A stretch of DNA of 64,000 nucleotides from Sphingobacterium detergens (GCF_003610355.1 NZ_RAPY01000007.1:286336-350335), one strand, 5' to 3'. Numbered from the stretch's first letter, positions 45,505-55,085 are shown. Notes: generated by a model from the letters alone, not told the origin. Translations and numbers: made by a program.

Positions 45505-47103
45505 TCACTTTGGATTATCTATATATTGTTTTTGTGATTTTTTAATAACTGCAGGCTCTGGATTACTATCCTTAAATGGATCAAAGTAATAAAGCCCCTG
45601 ATCGCGGTATAAGGGTAAATGCTTTTTTAATTTTTTTGCAAATTCATCAAAATTTCGACCTGTTCCCGGCACCCATGCCGCCTCCGCCAATGCCGCTATT
45701 CTCGGAAACACAAGGTAATCCAAACGACTGACATTCGTCACTGTTTCTGTCCAAAGATTAGCCTGAATGCCCAAGACCTGTTTTTTTCTTTTTCCCAAAC
45801 TATCCAATTGACTTCCAGCAAAATCAAACACATCCTGCAAAGGATTGAAACCCCTTCCCCATTTACGGCCATACTTATGATTCTCCTGTTGTACAAAGTC
45901 AAAATACATTGGCAACCTAGGCGTTAGTATAACTTGATAGCCTTTATCCAAAATCTTGTTTAGCTGTTCTGGTTTATCATGACGCCACCACATCATGACC
46001 GTCTGATCTTTGGCCAACTTGGCATCCACCATTTCATCCCAAACAATAATCTTTCCGTTTATCCCAGCCACAGAATCAGCCATACGACGGATAAAATACT
46101 CTTCCACTTCTTTGTTGGACTTTAAGCCTACTGTCTTTTTCAATTCCTGAACTTTGATATCATTATCCCAGGCATCGCTGCCAAAGGCGACCTCATCTCC
46201 TCCCAAATGAATATAGACCGAAGGAAACAGTGTTTTCACTTCACGCAAAACATCAGTCAAAAATGTATATGTTGTATTTTTAGCAGGATGGAAAGTGAAA
46301 TCAGGATGTTTTTCGTTGCCCCCACCAGAGAGAAAAGGATAAGCCCGATTTGCGGCTGTAGCATGTCCCGGCATATCAATTTCAGGAATGACCTCAATAT
46401 TTCGCTCAGCAGCATAGGTGATGATCTCACTGATATCAGCTTGACTATAATACTGTACGGGCGCATAAGGATCGAGATAATTGCCTATTCCCCCAACTTG
46501 AGTTAACCAAGGGTATTTTTGTATACTTAAGCGCCAAGCCGGTTCGTCTGTCAAATGCCAATGGAATTTATTCAACTTGTAAAATGCCATCCAATCCAGT
46601 AAAGATTTCACTTTCTCCTTACCAAAAAAATGACGCGATTCATCTAACATAAACCCTCGCCAACCAAATTGCGGTTTGTCCTCAATATTCAATACAGGTA
46701 ATAAGAATGCATTGCCTTTTCTTTCAGCACCAGTAAACACCTGTTCCAAACTAGCAAGGGCATTGACAATACCCGATCTATCAGAAGCATATATTGCAAT
46801 ACCTTTGCGATCAATCTTTAGACGATATGCTTCATGCTGTAATTTGCTATCAAGCTTCACGATCATTTTTGCTTCCTTTTCCAAGGAGGCGTAAGTTGAA
46901 ATTCCAAAACGGCCCAACATCAGCTTCCGAAGATAGTGCAAAGACGATTCAAACACAGCATCTCCAGTGACTCCAAAATTACCCCCCAGCTTCAACTCTC
47001 CCTGCCCCATTTTACATGCTAAAGGCTGCGGAATAATCGCGATTTGAGCTGTCACATTTTGAATGAGCAAGTAGGTTATAATAAATACTAATTTACGTTT
47101 CAT
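45505..47103 (-). CDS. GH20 beta-N-acetylhexosaminidase (1)
   Basis: A 532-residue secreted enzyme (signal VFIITYLLIQNVTAQ). An N-terminal GH20b domain (about 20-130) is followed by a TIM barrel with WRGFMLDESRHFFGKEKVK, HLTDEPAWRL and the catalytic pair HLGGDEV (Asp303-Glu304), which in this family work with the substrate 2-acetamido group. It should release terminal beta-GlcNAc or beta-GalNAc. It is divergently arranged with the GH2 gene and shares a promoter region containing a CG-centred operator candidate. Confidence 0.95.
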   Translation of the reverse strand: MKRKLVFIITYLLIQNVTAQIAIIPQPLACKMGQGELKLGGNFGVTGDAVFESSLHYLRKLMLGRFGISTYASLEKEAKMIVKLDSKLQHEAYRLKIDRKGIAIYASDRSGIVNALASLEQVFTGAERKGNAFLLPVLNIEDKPQFGWRGFMLDESRHFFGKEKVKSLLDWMAFYKLNKFHWHLTDEPAWRLSIQKYPWLTQVGGIGNYLDPYAPVQYYSQADISEIITYAAERNIEVIPEIDMPGHATAANRAYPFLSGGGNEKHPDFTFHPAKNTTYTFLTDVLREVKTLFPSVYIHLGGDEVAFGSDAWDNDIKVQELKKTVGLKSNKEVEEYFIRRMADSVAGINGKIIVWDEMVDAKLAKDQTVMMWWRHDKPEQLNKILDKGYQVILTPRLPMYFDFVQQENHKYGRKWGRGFNPLQDVFDFAGSQLDSLGKRKKQVLGIQANLWTETVTNVSRLDYLVFPRIAALAEAAWVPGTGRNFDEFAKKLKKHLPLYRDQGLYYFDPFKDSNPEPAVIKKSQKQYIDNPK

Positions 47104-47320
47104 ATGATAATTAAGACTTTACCTTGGTTAGAAGGTGTTAAAATTAATTATTAAAGCATCATCCTGCTACATTTTTATAAAATCCTTATCTACGATTCTG
47201 AGTTTGCTGTCCCCCTAAACTAAAACCAAATAGTTACGGTCTTTAATCGATTCTAATTGTAGCTCTGCGTAATACAATGGTAAAGAAATTATTAAGTTAT
47301 TACTGAAAGTCAAATCCAGT

Positions 47321-47335
47321 CAATCGTTTGCGCAA
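47321..47335. promoter_or_regulatory. CG-centred operator candidate in the GH20-GH2 spacer
   Basis: CAATCGTTTGCGCAA occurs here and in the lacI promoter region (9515-9529). Its core CAAnCGnTTG has LacI/cre-like symmetry. A second CG-centred sequence, CGAAAACGTTATAG, lies 5 nt further on. It is in the 424-nt spacer between divergent GH20 (45505-47103) and GH2 (47528-49762), which otherwise contains only A+T-rich sequence and a GH2 promoter element. Confidence 0.45.
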
Positions 47336-47486
47336 CTCTCGAAAACGTTATAGTGTATTTTATACAAACAAAACAATAGGGAAATATATTTAAACATGGA
47401 AACAATAAAGATTTAAAAAGTTAATGTTATTGCAAGATTCTTCATCAACCAAAACCCGCACAATTAGCGATTGTCTTTTTGTTGGT

Positions 47487-47494
47487 TATATTTG
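47487..47494 (+). promoter_or_regulatory. -7 promoter element for the GH2 gene
   Basis: TATATTTG matches the Bacteroidota -7 consensus TAnnTTTG and lies 33 nt before the GH2 ATG, which leaves a short leader. A clear -33 TTTG was not found at the usual spacing. Confidence 0.5.
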
Positions 47495-47527
47495 AAAACG
47501 AAACAAATACCCTAAGTTAAAAACCAT

Positions 47528-49762
47528 ATGATTAAAAGGATTTTTTATACGCTCTTCTTTATTGGGATAACTATTCTGCATCTACAAGCCAGAACAGTTA
47601 TTCCGTTCAATGCAAACTGGTCGTTTAAAAAAGGTCCGTTTTCCACCTCAGCATTGGACTACAACCAGATATTTGATGGAAAGTGGCAATTGGTTACCCT
47701 ACCACACACCTGGAATGCAACAGACATGCAGACTGCAGAGATCAAACCGGGTGGCCTTGGAAAAAACGAACGTTTTTATACCGGCGATGCTTATTACCGC
47801 AAAACGTTTGTCCCAGGATCAGATTGGAAAGGTAAGCGTATTTTCATCCGATTTGAAGGGGTGAATACCAATACCGAAGTTTACTTAAATAATAAACCCC
47901 TGTCTTCCAAAGCAGGAAAAAATGATATTACCTACGATAACTCGCAACGAAATGGCAACTACAGTTTTGTTGGCCGACATCAGGGCGGCTATTCTGCTTT
48001 TGTCTTTGAATTAACCAATATGCTTCAATTGGGAGTGGAAAACGAGCTGTTGGTCAAGGTTAATAATGAAGCCAGTCCACAGGTTATTCCGGTAAACCAC
48101 ACCTTATTCCCGATGTACGGCGGCATTTATCGTCCTGTTGAACTTATAGTCACTGATGACATTCATGTTGCTGTGAATGACTTTGCTTCCCAAGGTGTCT
48201 ATATCACACAACAAAATGTTTCAAAAAAGACTGCGGATATAGCATTAAAAATAAAAATTGACAACAAATCCGGAAAAATACAACCGATCGAATTGCTAAC
48301 AACCATTTTTGAAAAAGATGGAACCATAAAAGCAAAACAACAAACGGCATATACATTGCCGCCACAGGGCCGTCAAGTCTTATCACAACAAATTGTGATC
48401 AAAAGCCCACATTTATGGCAAGGACTGGACGATCCCTACCTTTACAAGGTTGTGACACAGATCAAAAAAGATGGTCAGGTCATTGACGAGGTAACGACAC
48501 CTTTAGGGATACGCAAATTTGAATTACGTACTGGCCAAGGTTTCTTTTTAAATGACATCAAGTATCCCCTATATGGTGTATGTCGACATCAGGATCGTTG
48601 GGGCAAAGGCTCAGCCTTGAGCAACGCCGACCACGACGAAGATCTATCCATTATCAAAGAAATGGGAGCCACTTCCATCCGTCTAGCACACTATCAACAG
48701 TCATCATATTTCTATTCCAAATGCGATAGTATTGGGCTTGTGATCTGGGCCGAAATCCCATTTGTGAATCGCGTGACAACATTTGAAGACAATAACGCCC
48801 AACAGCAGTTGAAAGAATTAATTCGACAAAATTTCAATCACCCTTCCATCTATATCTGGGGGATGCATAACGAAGTTTACTCCCCGTCCGCCTACACCAT
48901 AGAACTCACGACCAAACTAAATGATCTCGCTAAATCCGAAGACCCGGATCGTTACACCGTCTCCGTCAGCGGATACAATGTAATTGATCATCCGGTTAAC
49001 AACAACGCCGATGTGCAAGGGATCAACCACTATTTCGGCTGGTATAATGGTGAACTGGAAAACAAATCCGATAAAGATAACGATGTCGCCACATGGGCGC
49101 AACGGATAAGTAAAGAGTTCAAAGACTACAAGATTATCTTTTCCGAATACGGTGCCGAAGCAGTTCCTGAGGATCAGGCCGAAGAGGTAGGCAATTTCGG
49201 CAACCAATGGAGCAATCCATCATTTTTCCCAGAAGAATATGCGACAAAATTCCATGAAGTCCATTGGGGCGTAATCTCCAAAAGCCCTATTTTCCTAGGG
49301 TCATACGTGTGGAATACTTTTGATTTCGCCACACCGATTACCGCACTGAACGTTAATCCGAGAAATTATAAAGGATTGGTTTCTTTTGATAGAAAATTGA
49401 AAAAAGATGGCTTCTACTGGTATAAAGCAAATTGGAGCAAAGAACCGGTATTGTATGTCACCCAACGCCGTATGATCAATCGTGGAAATGAAATTACCCC
49501 GGTAACTATTTATTCCAATAGAGGCGAACCAACCTTAACTGTTAACGGAACTGTTATCAAAGGCGTTAGAAAAGGGCAAACAGATGTGCATTACATTTTT
49601 GATAACGTCAAACTTACGAAGGGGGCGAACACGATCGAAGCTAAGATCATACAAAAAGACGGAAAGATATTGACAGATAGTATTCATTGGAATTACGATC
49701 CATCTTATAAGCAAAATGCATCAGGACCAACCAAATCAAAAACTGAACACGTAGGTCTCTAA
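47528..49762 (+). CDS. GH2 glycoside hydrolase, probably beta-galactosidase
   Basis: A 744-residue secreted enzyme (signal IFYTLFFIGITILHLQA). A jelly-roll sugar-binding domain (about 20-215) and an immunoglobulin-like domain (about 220-330) precede the TIM barrel (about 330-620). The acid/base Glu449 is in WGMHNEV and the nucleophile Glu540 in IFSEYGAEA. A C-terminal DUF4982-like beta domain follows (about 640-725). GH2 includes beta-galactosidases, beta-mannosidases and beta-glucuronidases; galactosidase is favoured by the fucosidase/hexosaminidase context and typical architecture, not proven. Confidence 0.92.
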   Translation: MIKRIFYTLFFIGITILHLQARTVIPFNANWSFKKGPFSTSALDYNQIFDGKWQLVTLPHTWNATDMQTAEIKPGGLGKNERFYTGDAYYRKTFVPGSDWKGKRIFIRFEGVNTNTEVYLNNKPLSSKAGKNDITYDNSQRNGNYSFVGRHQGGYSAFVFELTNMLQLGVENELLVKVNNEASPQVIPVNHTLFPMYGGIYRPVELIVTDDIHVAVNDFASQGVYITQQNVSKKTADIALKIKIDNKSGKIQPIELLTTIFEKDGTIKAKQQTAYTLPPQGRQVLSQQIVIKSPHLWQGLDDPYLYKVVTQIKKDGQVIDEVTTPLGIRKFELRTGQGFFLNDIKYPLYGVCRHQDRWGKGSALSNADHDEDLSIIKEMGATSIRLAHYQQSSYFYSKCDSIGLVIWAEIPFVNRVTTFEDNNAQQQLKELIRQNFNHPSIYIWGMHNEVYSPSAYTIELTTKLNDLAKSEDPDRYTVSVSGYNVIDHPVNNNADVQGINHYFGWYNGELENKSDKDNDVATWAQRISKEFKDYKIIFSEYGAEAVPEDQAEEVGNFGNQWSNPSFFPEEYATKFHEVHWGVISKSPIFLGSYVWNTFDFATPITALNVNPRNYKGLVSFDRKLKKDGFYWYKANWSKEPVLYVTQRRMINRGNEITPVTIYSNRGEPTLTVNGTVIKGVRKGQTDVHYIFDNVKLTKGANTIEAKIIQKDGKILTDSIHWNYDPSYKQNASGPTKSKTEHVGL

Positions 49763-49783
49763 TACCAAAATTAAATAGAATGA

Positions 49784-49820
49784 AAAAGCCGCACTAGTCC
49801 TTGCATTAGTGTGGCTTTTT
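49784..49820 (+). terminator. Terminator after the GH2 gene
   Basis: AAAAAGCCGCACTA pairs with TAGTGTGGCTTTTT, with one G-U type pair and a 9-nt loop, followed by T-rich sequence. It lies 22 nt after the GH2 stop. Confidence 0.85.
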
Positions 49821-49986
49821 TATGTAAAAGTGATTTCGGACTTACCCTATCATCATTCTGAATCCACATCTAACCGACTTTTAAGAAAAAAATTACCAGA
49901 TGGTCATTAACCGACATAAGCCAACCGTTTACCGAGATTCACTCCTGATTAGCCTAATGACTCTCCCCCCTTCAGCAAATCTCCCC

Positions 49987-49994
49987 TACCTTTG
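49987..49994 (+). promoter_or_regulatory. -7 promoter element for the DUF4342 gene
   Basis: TACCTTTG fits the Bacteroidota TAnnTTTG consensus, 42 nt before the ATG at 50036. No clear -33 element was seen upstream. Confidence 0.5.
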
Positions 49995-50035
49995 AGATAT
50001 CAAATAAGAAATAAAAACATTAAAAAATAAACATC

Positions 50036-50314
50036 ATGGCAACTAAAACAACATTCAGCATTAACAGCAAAACAATCACAAAAGCTTTTCAAGACCTTTT
50101 TGATTCATTTAAAAGCTCACGCTTAAAGGTTTCTTCCAAAAATGGACAGGAATACCTCAACATATCATTACTACTGGCGGTGATCATTGGAATTATCTTT
50201 CCGGTAGCTTTTGTAGTCCTTATTATCCTTACCTTGATTTGCAGCCTGCAGTTGGCCATCTTACAAGAGGATAAACAGGAGGAAGAAAAACAAAAAATGA
50301 TTGAACTAAAATAA
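50036..50314 (+). CDS. DUF4342 small membrane-associated protein
   Basis: A 92-residue protein with one hydrophobic segment (ISLLLAVIIGIIFPVAFVVL) and basic N- and acidic C-terminal parts (LQEDKQEEEKQKMIELK). The preceding strand RLKVSSKNGQEYLNISLLLA matches DUF4342, which has a beta-hairpin followed by a transmembrane helix. The function is unknown. It has its own promoter element and terminators on both sides, so it is a single-gene unit. Related proteins are widespread, so it is unlikely to belong to the glycan genes. Confidence 0.8.
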   Translation: MATKTTFSINSKTITKAFQDLFDSFKSSRLKVSSKNGQEYLNISLLLAVIIGIIFPVAFVVLIILTLICSLQLAILQEDKQEEEKQKMIELK

Positions 50315-50342
50315 ACGCTGTCCTTGACATAATTTAACATAA

Positions 50343-50370
50343 ATGGGCTGCCCATCAATGGGCAGCCCAT
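50343..50370. terminator. Perfect inverted repeat after the DUF4342 gene
   Basis: ATGGGCTGCCCAT and ATGGGCAGCCCAT form a 13-bp stem with only two loop bases; the real loop must open further. It lies 29 nt after the DUF4342 stop, followed by TCTATTTT. Confidence 0.7.
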
Positions 50371-50412
50371 TCTATTTTCATCAATATCTTACTTAAAGAT
50401 CGGAAAATACAT

Positions 50413-50455
50413 TATTCCAACCTTGGATTAAATTATCTGCCACAGTCCCTATTTT
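50413..50455 (-). pseudogene. Decayed 3' end of a susD gene
   Basis: This 43-nt stretch aligns without gaps to 53304-53346, the last codons and stop region of the SusD gene at 53303-55075, with 34 of 43 bases equal by my count. The intact copy encodes the C-terminus NKDWGGEFNPTLE; here the minus-strand frame has stops. It lies about 2.9 kb from the intact gene, with the MG2-like gene between. The rest of 50371-50729 (359 nt) is non-coding apart from the palindrome at 50609. Confidence 0.55.
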
Positions 50456-50608
50456 GTCTGAGTCTTGATTTTTTTTATATACGCGATGACGATGTCCTAG
50501 AGTCATTCTATACAATATATTTAACATTTTTTCTCAGTTTCACGTCACACATCCTGTTGTTAAGTCGTCACTCATTTTCTCTGCCCCATTTTTCACCAAA
50601 AAACAATG

Positions 50609-50618
50609 CAATCGATTG
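50609..50618. promoter_or_regulatory. CG-centred perfect palindrome upstream of MG2-like gene
   Basis: CAATCGATTG is a perfect palindrome related to the CAATCGTTTG sites near lacI and the two GH20 genes. It lies 112 nt before the ATG at 50730. A 10-bp match may be chance. Confidence 0.3.
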
Positions 50619-50729
50619 ATTTATATTTCTTTTTTAATAGAAAATTAATTTCCGTACCTTAAACTGAACAATACTTTTTAGTATTGTAAATGCTATAAAA
50701 TACCCCTAAGCGAAAACCATTTATAAATT

Positions 50730-53075
50730 ATGATCATGAGATATATTATCTTGTTCCTTCTATTTATACAAATAAACTTCAGCTACGCACAAAGCAACAG
50801 TATTTACCTGCATACAGACAGAGATTATTATTTTCCTGGCGATACGGTATGGTTTAAAGGTTACATTTTGGAAGAAGGTCTTCTTTCGAAAAATGTATTT
50901 AACCTCTACCTAAAATGGGCAGATGGACAGGGTAAAGAATTCCAGCAGGCCGTAGCAATGGTTTCGCAAGGTATTACAGCAAGTCATTTTGTTATCCCAA
51001 CAACTTATCAGGGAGACGAGTTATTTATCAATGCCTATACAAATGATCCGAATTGTCCACAAGGCCGCCCGTACTTTAAGAAAATCGGCATACTGCAACT
51101 GGGAAAACCTATTTCAGACCAACGATCTGATTTTCCCAAAAAAGAAAAGCACTACAACCTATTTCTTTATCCTGAAGGAGGTTTATTATTAAGTGACATT
51201 TCGAATCAGCTTACAATCAAATGTACGGACAACAATGGAATCCCGTCCATGGCCAAAGGTAGCCTGACAGATGATCAGGGTAAGTTTTTAGGTGATTTCC
51301 AGACTGACGGGGCAGGGCTTGCCATGATTTATTTTACCCCGAATTTGGCTACAAACTATTTCATCGAATGGACCGCTGTGGATGGAAACATTCGAAAAAA
51401 CAGCTTACCAGCGGCGAAATTGGGCAGTAAAGCTAGCCTGATAACGGAGAATGATCAAACCGTCATCCAATTACAGACCAATATCGATTCACAATCTGTA
51501 CGTATTGAAGCCAGCTTACAACAACGTTTTCTTTTCAAAGAACAAGTGCACCTGATTAAGGGGAAAAAAATTAATATTCCGCTTCAGAATAACAGTTTGG
51601 AATATGGGCTTTTACAAGTTAAAGTCAACGATACTTCAGGTCAATTACTTTCTTCGCGAACAGCCATCATTGGACAAGAACAAATCTTGCTCAAGCCAGA
51701 GGTTTCTTTACAACGCGGTGAAGGTGAAAAATCTGGGAATAGGCTCCAATTACAGCTTCCATTAAAAGAGTCTGCAAAATTATCAATTTCAGTCACGGAT
51801 ATTGATGTTCCGATAGATAGTAATGAAAGTATGTTGACTGATCTATACCTTAAACCATTAGCTTCAGACAATTTAATCGCACCTCAAGTTTACTGGAACA
51901 AAAGCAAGAATAGAGACGGTTATATTCAGAGTGTGAACTGGCTCCGAGAAATCTGCTATAGCGATAAGCAATTCTATAAAGATACATTACTTGTTTTAAA
52001 AGGCCAGATAATAATGCCAAAAGACAGGTGGGCTAAGTTTTATGAAAGCTACCGAAACCTATTGAAGAAGGAGGAAAAATCCAAGGGCGTTGACCGAGGA
52101 GCTTCTTTCGGTTATCAGGATTTTGGCTCATCACGCATGAAATACCAAGAAATTGGTTTTGATTCTCTGGGCAGATTTAGTATTCCCAACTTAATCATTT
52201 TTGATTCCGTAGAAACCAAATTTAGCCAAATCTACCGTCGGTTAAAATTTGAGCCGTTTTCTGTCCATTATACTTTTGCGAATCCGCAGCAGTTCCGACG
52301 TCCGGTTTATATCGCTGACAGCCTACCACAAAGAGATTATAAAACGACAGATTTAATCCAACTCGAAAGCTTTGCTCCAAATTTCACTGTTGACGCAAAG
52401 GGACAGCGCAGGCTAGCAACTGTTGTCGTCCACAGAAGTCGATTGCAAAGAGAGCAAGAGCGCGTTCAAAAAAGGTTTTATATGGCAGATGTTCCGACCA
52501 ACATAAAGCCCGATGCAATAATATATCCAGCACTTGACAGCAATGTGATTAAACGGTCCTATGATATTAGCGATTATATACGGAAACAACTCAAAAGTTA
52601 TAACCCGCAAAGAAACTACAAAATCTATATCAATGGAATAGAACAGATCTTTACTAATTTTGAATCCAATATTGATGGTAATGGGCTCTTTGAAGACGCG
52701 GCTAACTTTCCAATGGTAAAATATTATGCGAGTTTACCGCAGGCAGATAATCAGCCGGCCATTCTTCTTTTTCAGTCCTCAGTAGGTGAAGTCGACCGTG
52801 AGATTGGCAAGGCAGTGGATAAGCAGACCCTTATTGGGTACATGCCGATTACACAATATACCAATGTGACCTACGAAACTACAGCCAAGAAGTTTAATAG
52901 TCCCAAAGATTATCGATCAACATTATATTGGAATGCCTTTGCAACTATGGAAGCCGGAAATACATCAGGACTTTTCACCTTTTTTAATAATAGTCGAGCA
53001 AAGGGCTTTTGTATAACCATCCAAGGTATCACGGAATCTGGTAAGCTGGTTTACTATAGAGAGATCTTTAAGTAA
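50730..53075 (+). CDS. Large exported protein with an MG2-like N-terminus
   Basis: A 781-residue exported protein (signal MIMRYIILFLLFIQINFSYA). The first domain (NSIYLHTDRDYYFPGDTVWF, KGYILEEGLLSKNVFNLYLK) has the pattern of macroglobulin MG2 domains, which recurs in a large Bacteroidota family often found with TonB-dependent receptors. Further beta-sandwich repeats are likely to residue about 350; no thioester or plug motif was recognised. The C-terminal third (PKDYRSTLYWNAFATME) is typical of this family but of unknown function. It has a 13-bp inverted repeat downstream at 53080-53129 and no clear operon partner. Confidence 0.6.
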   Translation: MIMRYIILFLLFIQINFSYAQSNSIYLHTDRDYYFPGDTVWFKGYILEEGLLSKNVFNLYLKWADGQGKEFQQAVAMVSQGITASHFVIPTTYQGDELFINAYTNDPNCPQGRPYFKKIGILQLGKPISDQRSDFPKKEKHYNLFLYPEGGLLLSDISNQLTIKCTDNNGIPSMAKGSLTDDQGKFLGDFQTDGAGLAMIYFTPNLATNYFIEWTAVDGNIRKNSLPAAKLGSKASLITENDQTVIQLQTNIDSQSVRIEASLQQRFLFKEQVHLIKGKKINIPLQNNSLEYGLLQVKVNDTSGQLLSSRTAIIGQEQILLKPEVSLQRGEGEKSGNRLQLQLPLKESAKLSISVTDIDVPIDSNESMLTDLYLKPLASDNLIAPQVYWNKSKNRDGYIQSVNWLREICYSDKQFYKDTLLVLKGQIIMPKDRWAKFYESYRNLLKKEEKSKGVDRGASFGYQDFGSSRMKYQEIGFDSLGRFSIPNLIIFDSVETKFSQIYRRLKFEPFSVHYTFANPQQFRRPVYIADSLPQRDYKTTDLIQLESFAPNFTVDAKGQRRLATVVVHRSRLQREQERVQKRFYMADVPTNIKPDAIIYPALDSNVIKRSYDISDYIRKQLKSYNPQRNYKIYINGIEQIFTNFESNIDGNGLFEDAANFPMVKYYASLPQADNQPAILLFQSSVGEVDREIGKAVDKQTLIGYMPITQYTNVTYETTAKKFNSPKDYRSTLYWNAFATMEAGNTSGLFTFFNNSRAKGFCITIQGITESGKLVYYREIFK

Positions 53076-53079
53076 AAGA

Positions 53080-53129
53080 TGTCACATACAGCCCTTATAA
53101 AAATAATCGGATAAATGCTGTATGTGACA
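53080..53129. repeat. 13-bp inverted repeat after the MG2-like gene
   Basis: TGTCACATACAGC (53080-53092) and GCTGTATGTGACA (53117-53129) are perfect inverted repeats 24 nt apart, starting 4 nt after the stop at 53075. It could be a long-loop terminator, but the plus strand has only a short A-rich tail. Confidence 0.5.
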
Positions 53130-53251
53130 AAAAGTTTAAAGTCCATGAAAAACAACCGAAAGGTATTAAACTTACTTAATAAGCCAAGCCTTTGTTACAT
53201 TCCTTATAAGGACTTCAATAGAGCCATAGAATTCTATCTAATTTCAATCTC

Positions 53252-53271
53252 ACAGAAATGACAATTTCTGT
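53252..53271 (-). terminator. Stem-loop downstream of susD
   Basis: ACAGAAAT and ATTTCTGT form an 8-bp stem with a GACA loop, about 32 nt beyond the susD stop at 53303. The palindrome ATAGAATTCTAT lies slightly further out. It is a weak terminator candidate. Confidence 0.4.
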
Positions 53272-53302
53272 CCTATAGACCCTATCTCTTTGACAGGAAT
53301 AT

Positions 53303-55075
53303 CTACTCCAACGTTGGATTGAATTCTCCACCCCAGTCTTTATTTTGTTTGATGTTCGGGTTCTTGTCTATCACAGATTGAGCAATCGGGAAGAAATAAT
53401 ATGTATCTGGCACCAGATTGATTTTATTTCCGGTACTAGGCACCTGCAATACATTGTACTTAAACTGATTTTCTTTTAGTTGATAATTTTTGGCCAAGTC
53501 TGCTGCCGCCTTTAGATCCATATCGGTTCCGTTTGCATTGATCGCAATCGCTTCCACTCCCTGCTTGGTTTTATTGTTCAGGACAGCAAGCTTACGCAGG
53601 CGACGTAAATCCCAAAAGCGGTGGCCTTCGAAACAGAACTCGATATTTCTTTCCGCCAATAGAGCCTCCCGCATATCGGATTTATTACCCGCAACGATAC
53701 CATAGCTATTATCTCCCCCCGGTTCGATACCCGCGCGCATCCGGATCTGTTTTAAAAGGGACGTTGCCGTAGCGAGATCCCCTGTTTCATTTGCTGTTTC
53801 AGCATAATTTAACATCACCTCCGCATAACGCATCAGTACGAAATCCACATCATATTGGGTCTCCACCTGCGTTTGTCGTAAGGAAAGTTTTGAATTCTTC
53901 AAAATAAAAAATCCTGTATACCGGTCTCTATTCGAGGAGGTTGTTCCAGCTTTTGGATTTTCTCCAAAATTGTCCAGTGCATCCGCGATGCCCAGCGAGG
54001 TATATTGTCTTTTCCCTGTTTTACCCGAAACCTCATAGACCTTCCCGTTCCAAACAATGGATTTGTCAAAACGGGGATCACGGTTCTCCCAATAGCTTTG
54101 TAGGAACTGTTCATCTGTTTTATGGTATTTGCTTGTTGGATCCGTATATAGTTTACCATCTTTCATTGGAAATTCTTTTACAAAATCCCAGGTTGGTACA
54201 GCACTGGCAGTCCCCCGGCTTTCGGAGCCCGGCCGCACCCCATTATCCCAGTTAGCAACCTTATTGGGGTAGGAGTTTATGACAGCAAAGACCACCTCCG
54301 GACCTTTCTCCACCAATGCAATATTATAATAATCAGCGGTCAAGTTATAGCCCTGTGTCTTTAGCTGCTCATAAGCTTTTTTATTCACCGCATTTGCCTC
54401 TACCCAATAGGCATTCCCATAAGGATTGGAAGGATTAAATTGTGGCGACGCTTTATACAACAATACTTTAGCTTTAAAAGCCAGGGCAAAATTACCATCA
54501 ATACGTCCATAATCCGCAGCACCTTTCGCTATGGTCATTGGCAAATAAGTCAGCGCCTCATCCAAATCTTTTATCATTAAATCAAAACATTCCTTGGTAC
54601 TGTTCCGCGGAACTTTCAATTCATCATCTTCCAGATCCTGTGGTTTTGTGATGTAGGGTACCCCACCATGATGCTTGACCATATTGAAATACATATAAGC
54701 ACGCATAAAAAGTGCCTGACCTAAGATGGATTTCTTTGTCGCATCATTTAATCCTGTACTTCCGGACACCTTTTGGATAGCAGTATTGATCTTACGCATG
54801 GTTGTATAATCCCAAGCTTTGTAGACAGTATTATTGACCGTCACCGCATTCAGAGGGAAATTAATTCCAGCAAGCTGTTGCGAATTATTGTCTGCGCCAC
54901 TGTTCCAGTTGCCGAATAAGGTATATAAATTAGCCAGATAAGCGTTGACAAGATTGGGATCATTCCACACTTTATCTTCATTTACCGAGTTGAGATCCTC
55001 AATATCCAATACATTTTTGCAAGAAGCCGTTGTCAACAACAAGGCAACTAGCGGATAAAATATCTTTTTCATCAT
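53303..55075 (-). CDS. SusD/RagB-family outer-membrane lipoprotein
   Basis: About 590 residues from the ATG at 55075 (or 55072); the longer start at 55102 overlaps susC. The lipobox is PLVALLLTTASC with KNVLDIEDLNSVNED following. Landmarks are LGQALFMRAYMYFNMVKHHG, KECFDLMIKDLDEALTYLP, LLAERNIEFCFEGHRFWDLR and the C-terminal KQNKDWGGEF. It works with the SusC receptor 10 nt upstream. With no FecI/FecR genes nearby, control is by another regulator. The two GH20 enzymes suggest beta-N-acetylhexosamine-containing glycans as substrate. Confidence 0.95.
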   Translation of the reverse strand: MMKKIFYPLVALLLTTASCKNVLDIEDLNSVNEDKVWNDPNLVNAYLANLYTLFGNWNSGADNNSQQLAGINFPLNAVTVNNTVYKAWDYTTMRKINTAIQKVSGSTGLNDATKKSILGQALFMRAYMYFNMVKHHGGVPYITKPQDLEDDELKVPRNSTKECFDLMIKDLDEALTYLPMTIAKGAADYGRIDGNFALAFKAKVLLYKASPQFNPSNPYGNAYWVEANAVNKKAYEQLKTQGYNLTADYYNIALVEKGPEVVFAVINSYPNKVANWDNGVRPGSESRGTASAVPTWDFVKEFPMKDGKLYTDPTSKYHKTDEQFLQSYWENRDPRFDKSIVWNGKVYEVSGKTGKRQYTSLGIADALDNFGENPKAGTTSSNRDRYTGFFILKNSKLSLRQTQVETQYDVDFVLMRYAEVMLNYAETANETGDLATATSLLKQIRMRAGIEPGGDNSYGIVAGNKSDMREALLAERNIEFCFEGHRFWDLRRLRKLAVLNNKTKQGVEAIAINANGTDMDLKAAADLAKNYQLKENQFKYNVLQVPSTGNKINLVPDTYYFFPIAQSVIDKNPNIKQNKDWGGEFNPTLE

Positions 55076-55085
55076 TAAAAATCGA

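Noticed and set aside
50089..50370. A 93-codon minus-strand frame over the DUF4342 gene
   Set aside because: DUF4342 on the plus strand has a promoter element, terminator and family motif; the antisense frame begins inside its terminator hairpin.
53227..53238. The palindrome ATAGAATTCTAT as an operator
   Set aside because: It lies downstream of convergent genes, not in a promoter region, and A+T-rich palindromes of this length arise often by chance.
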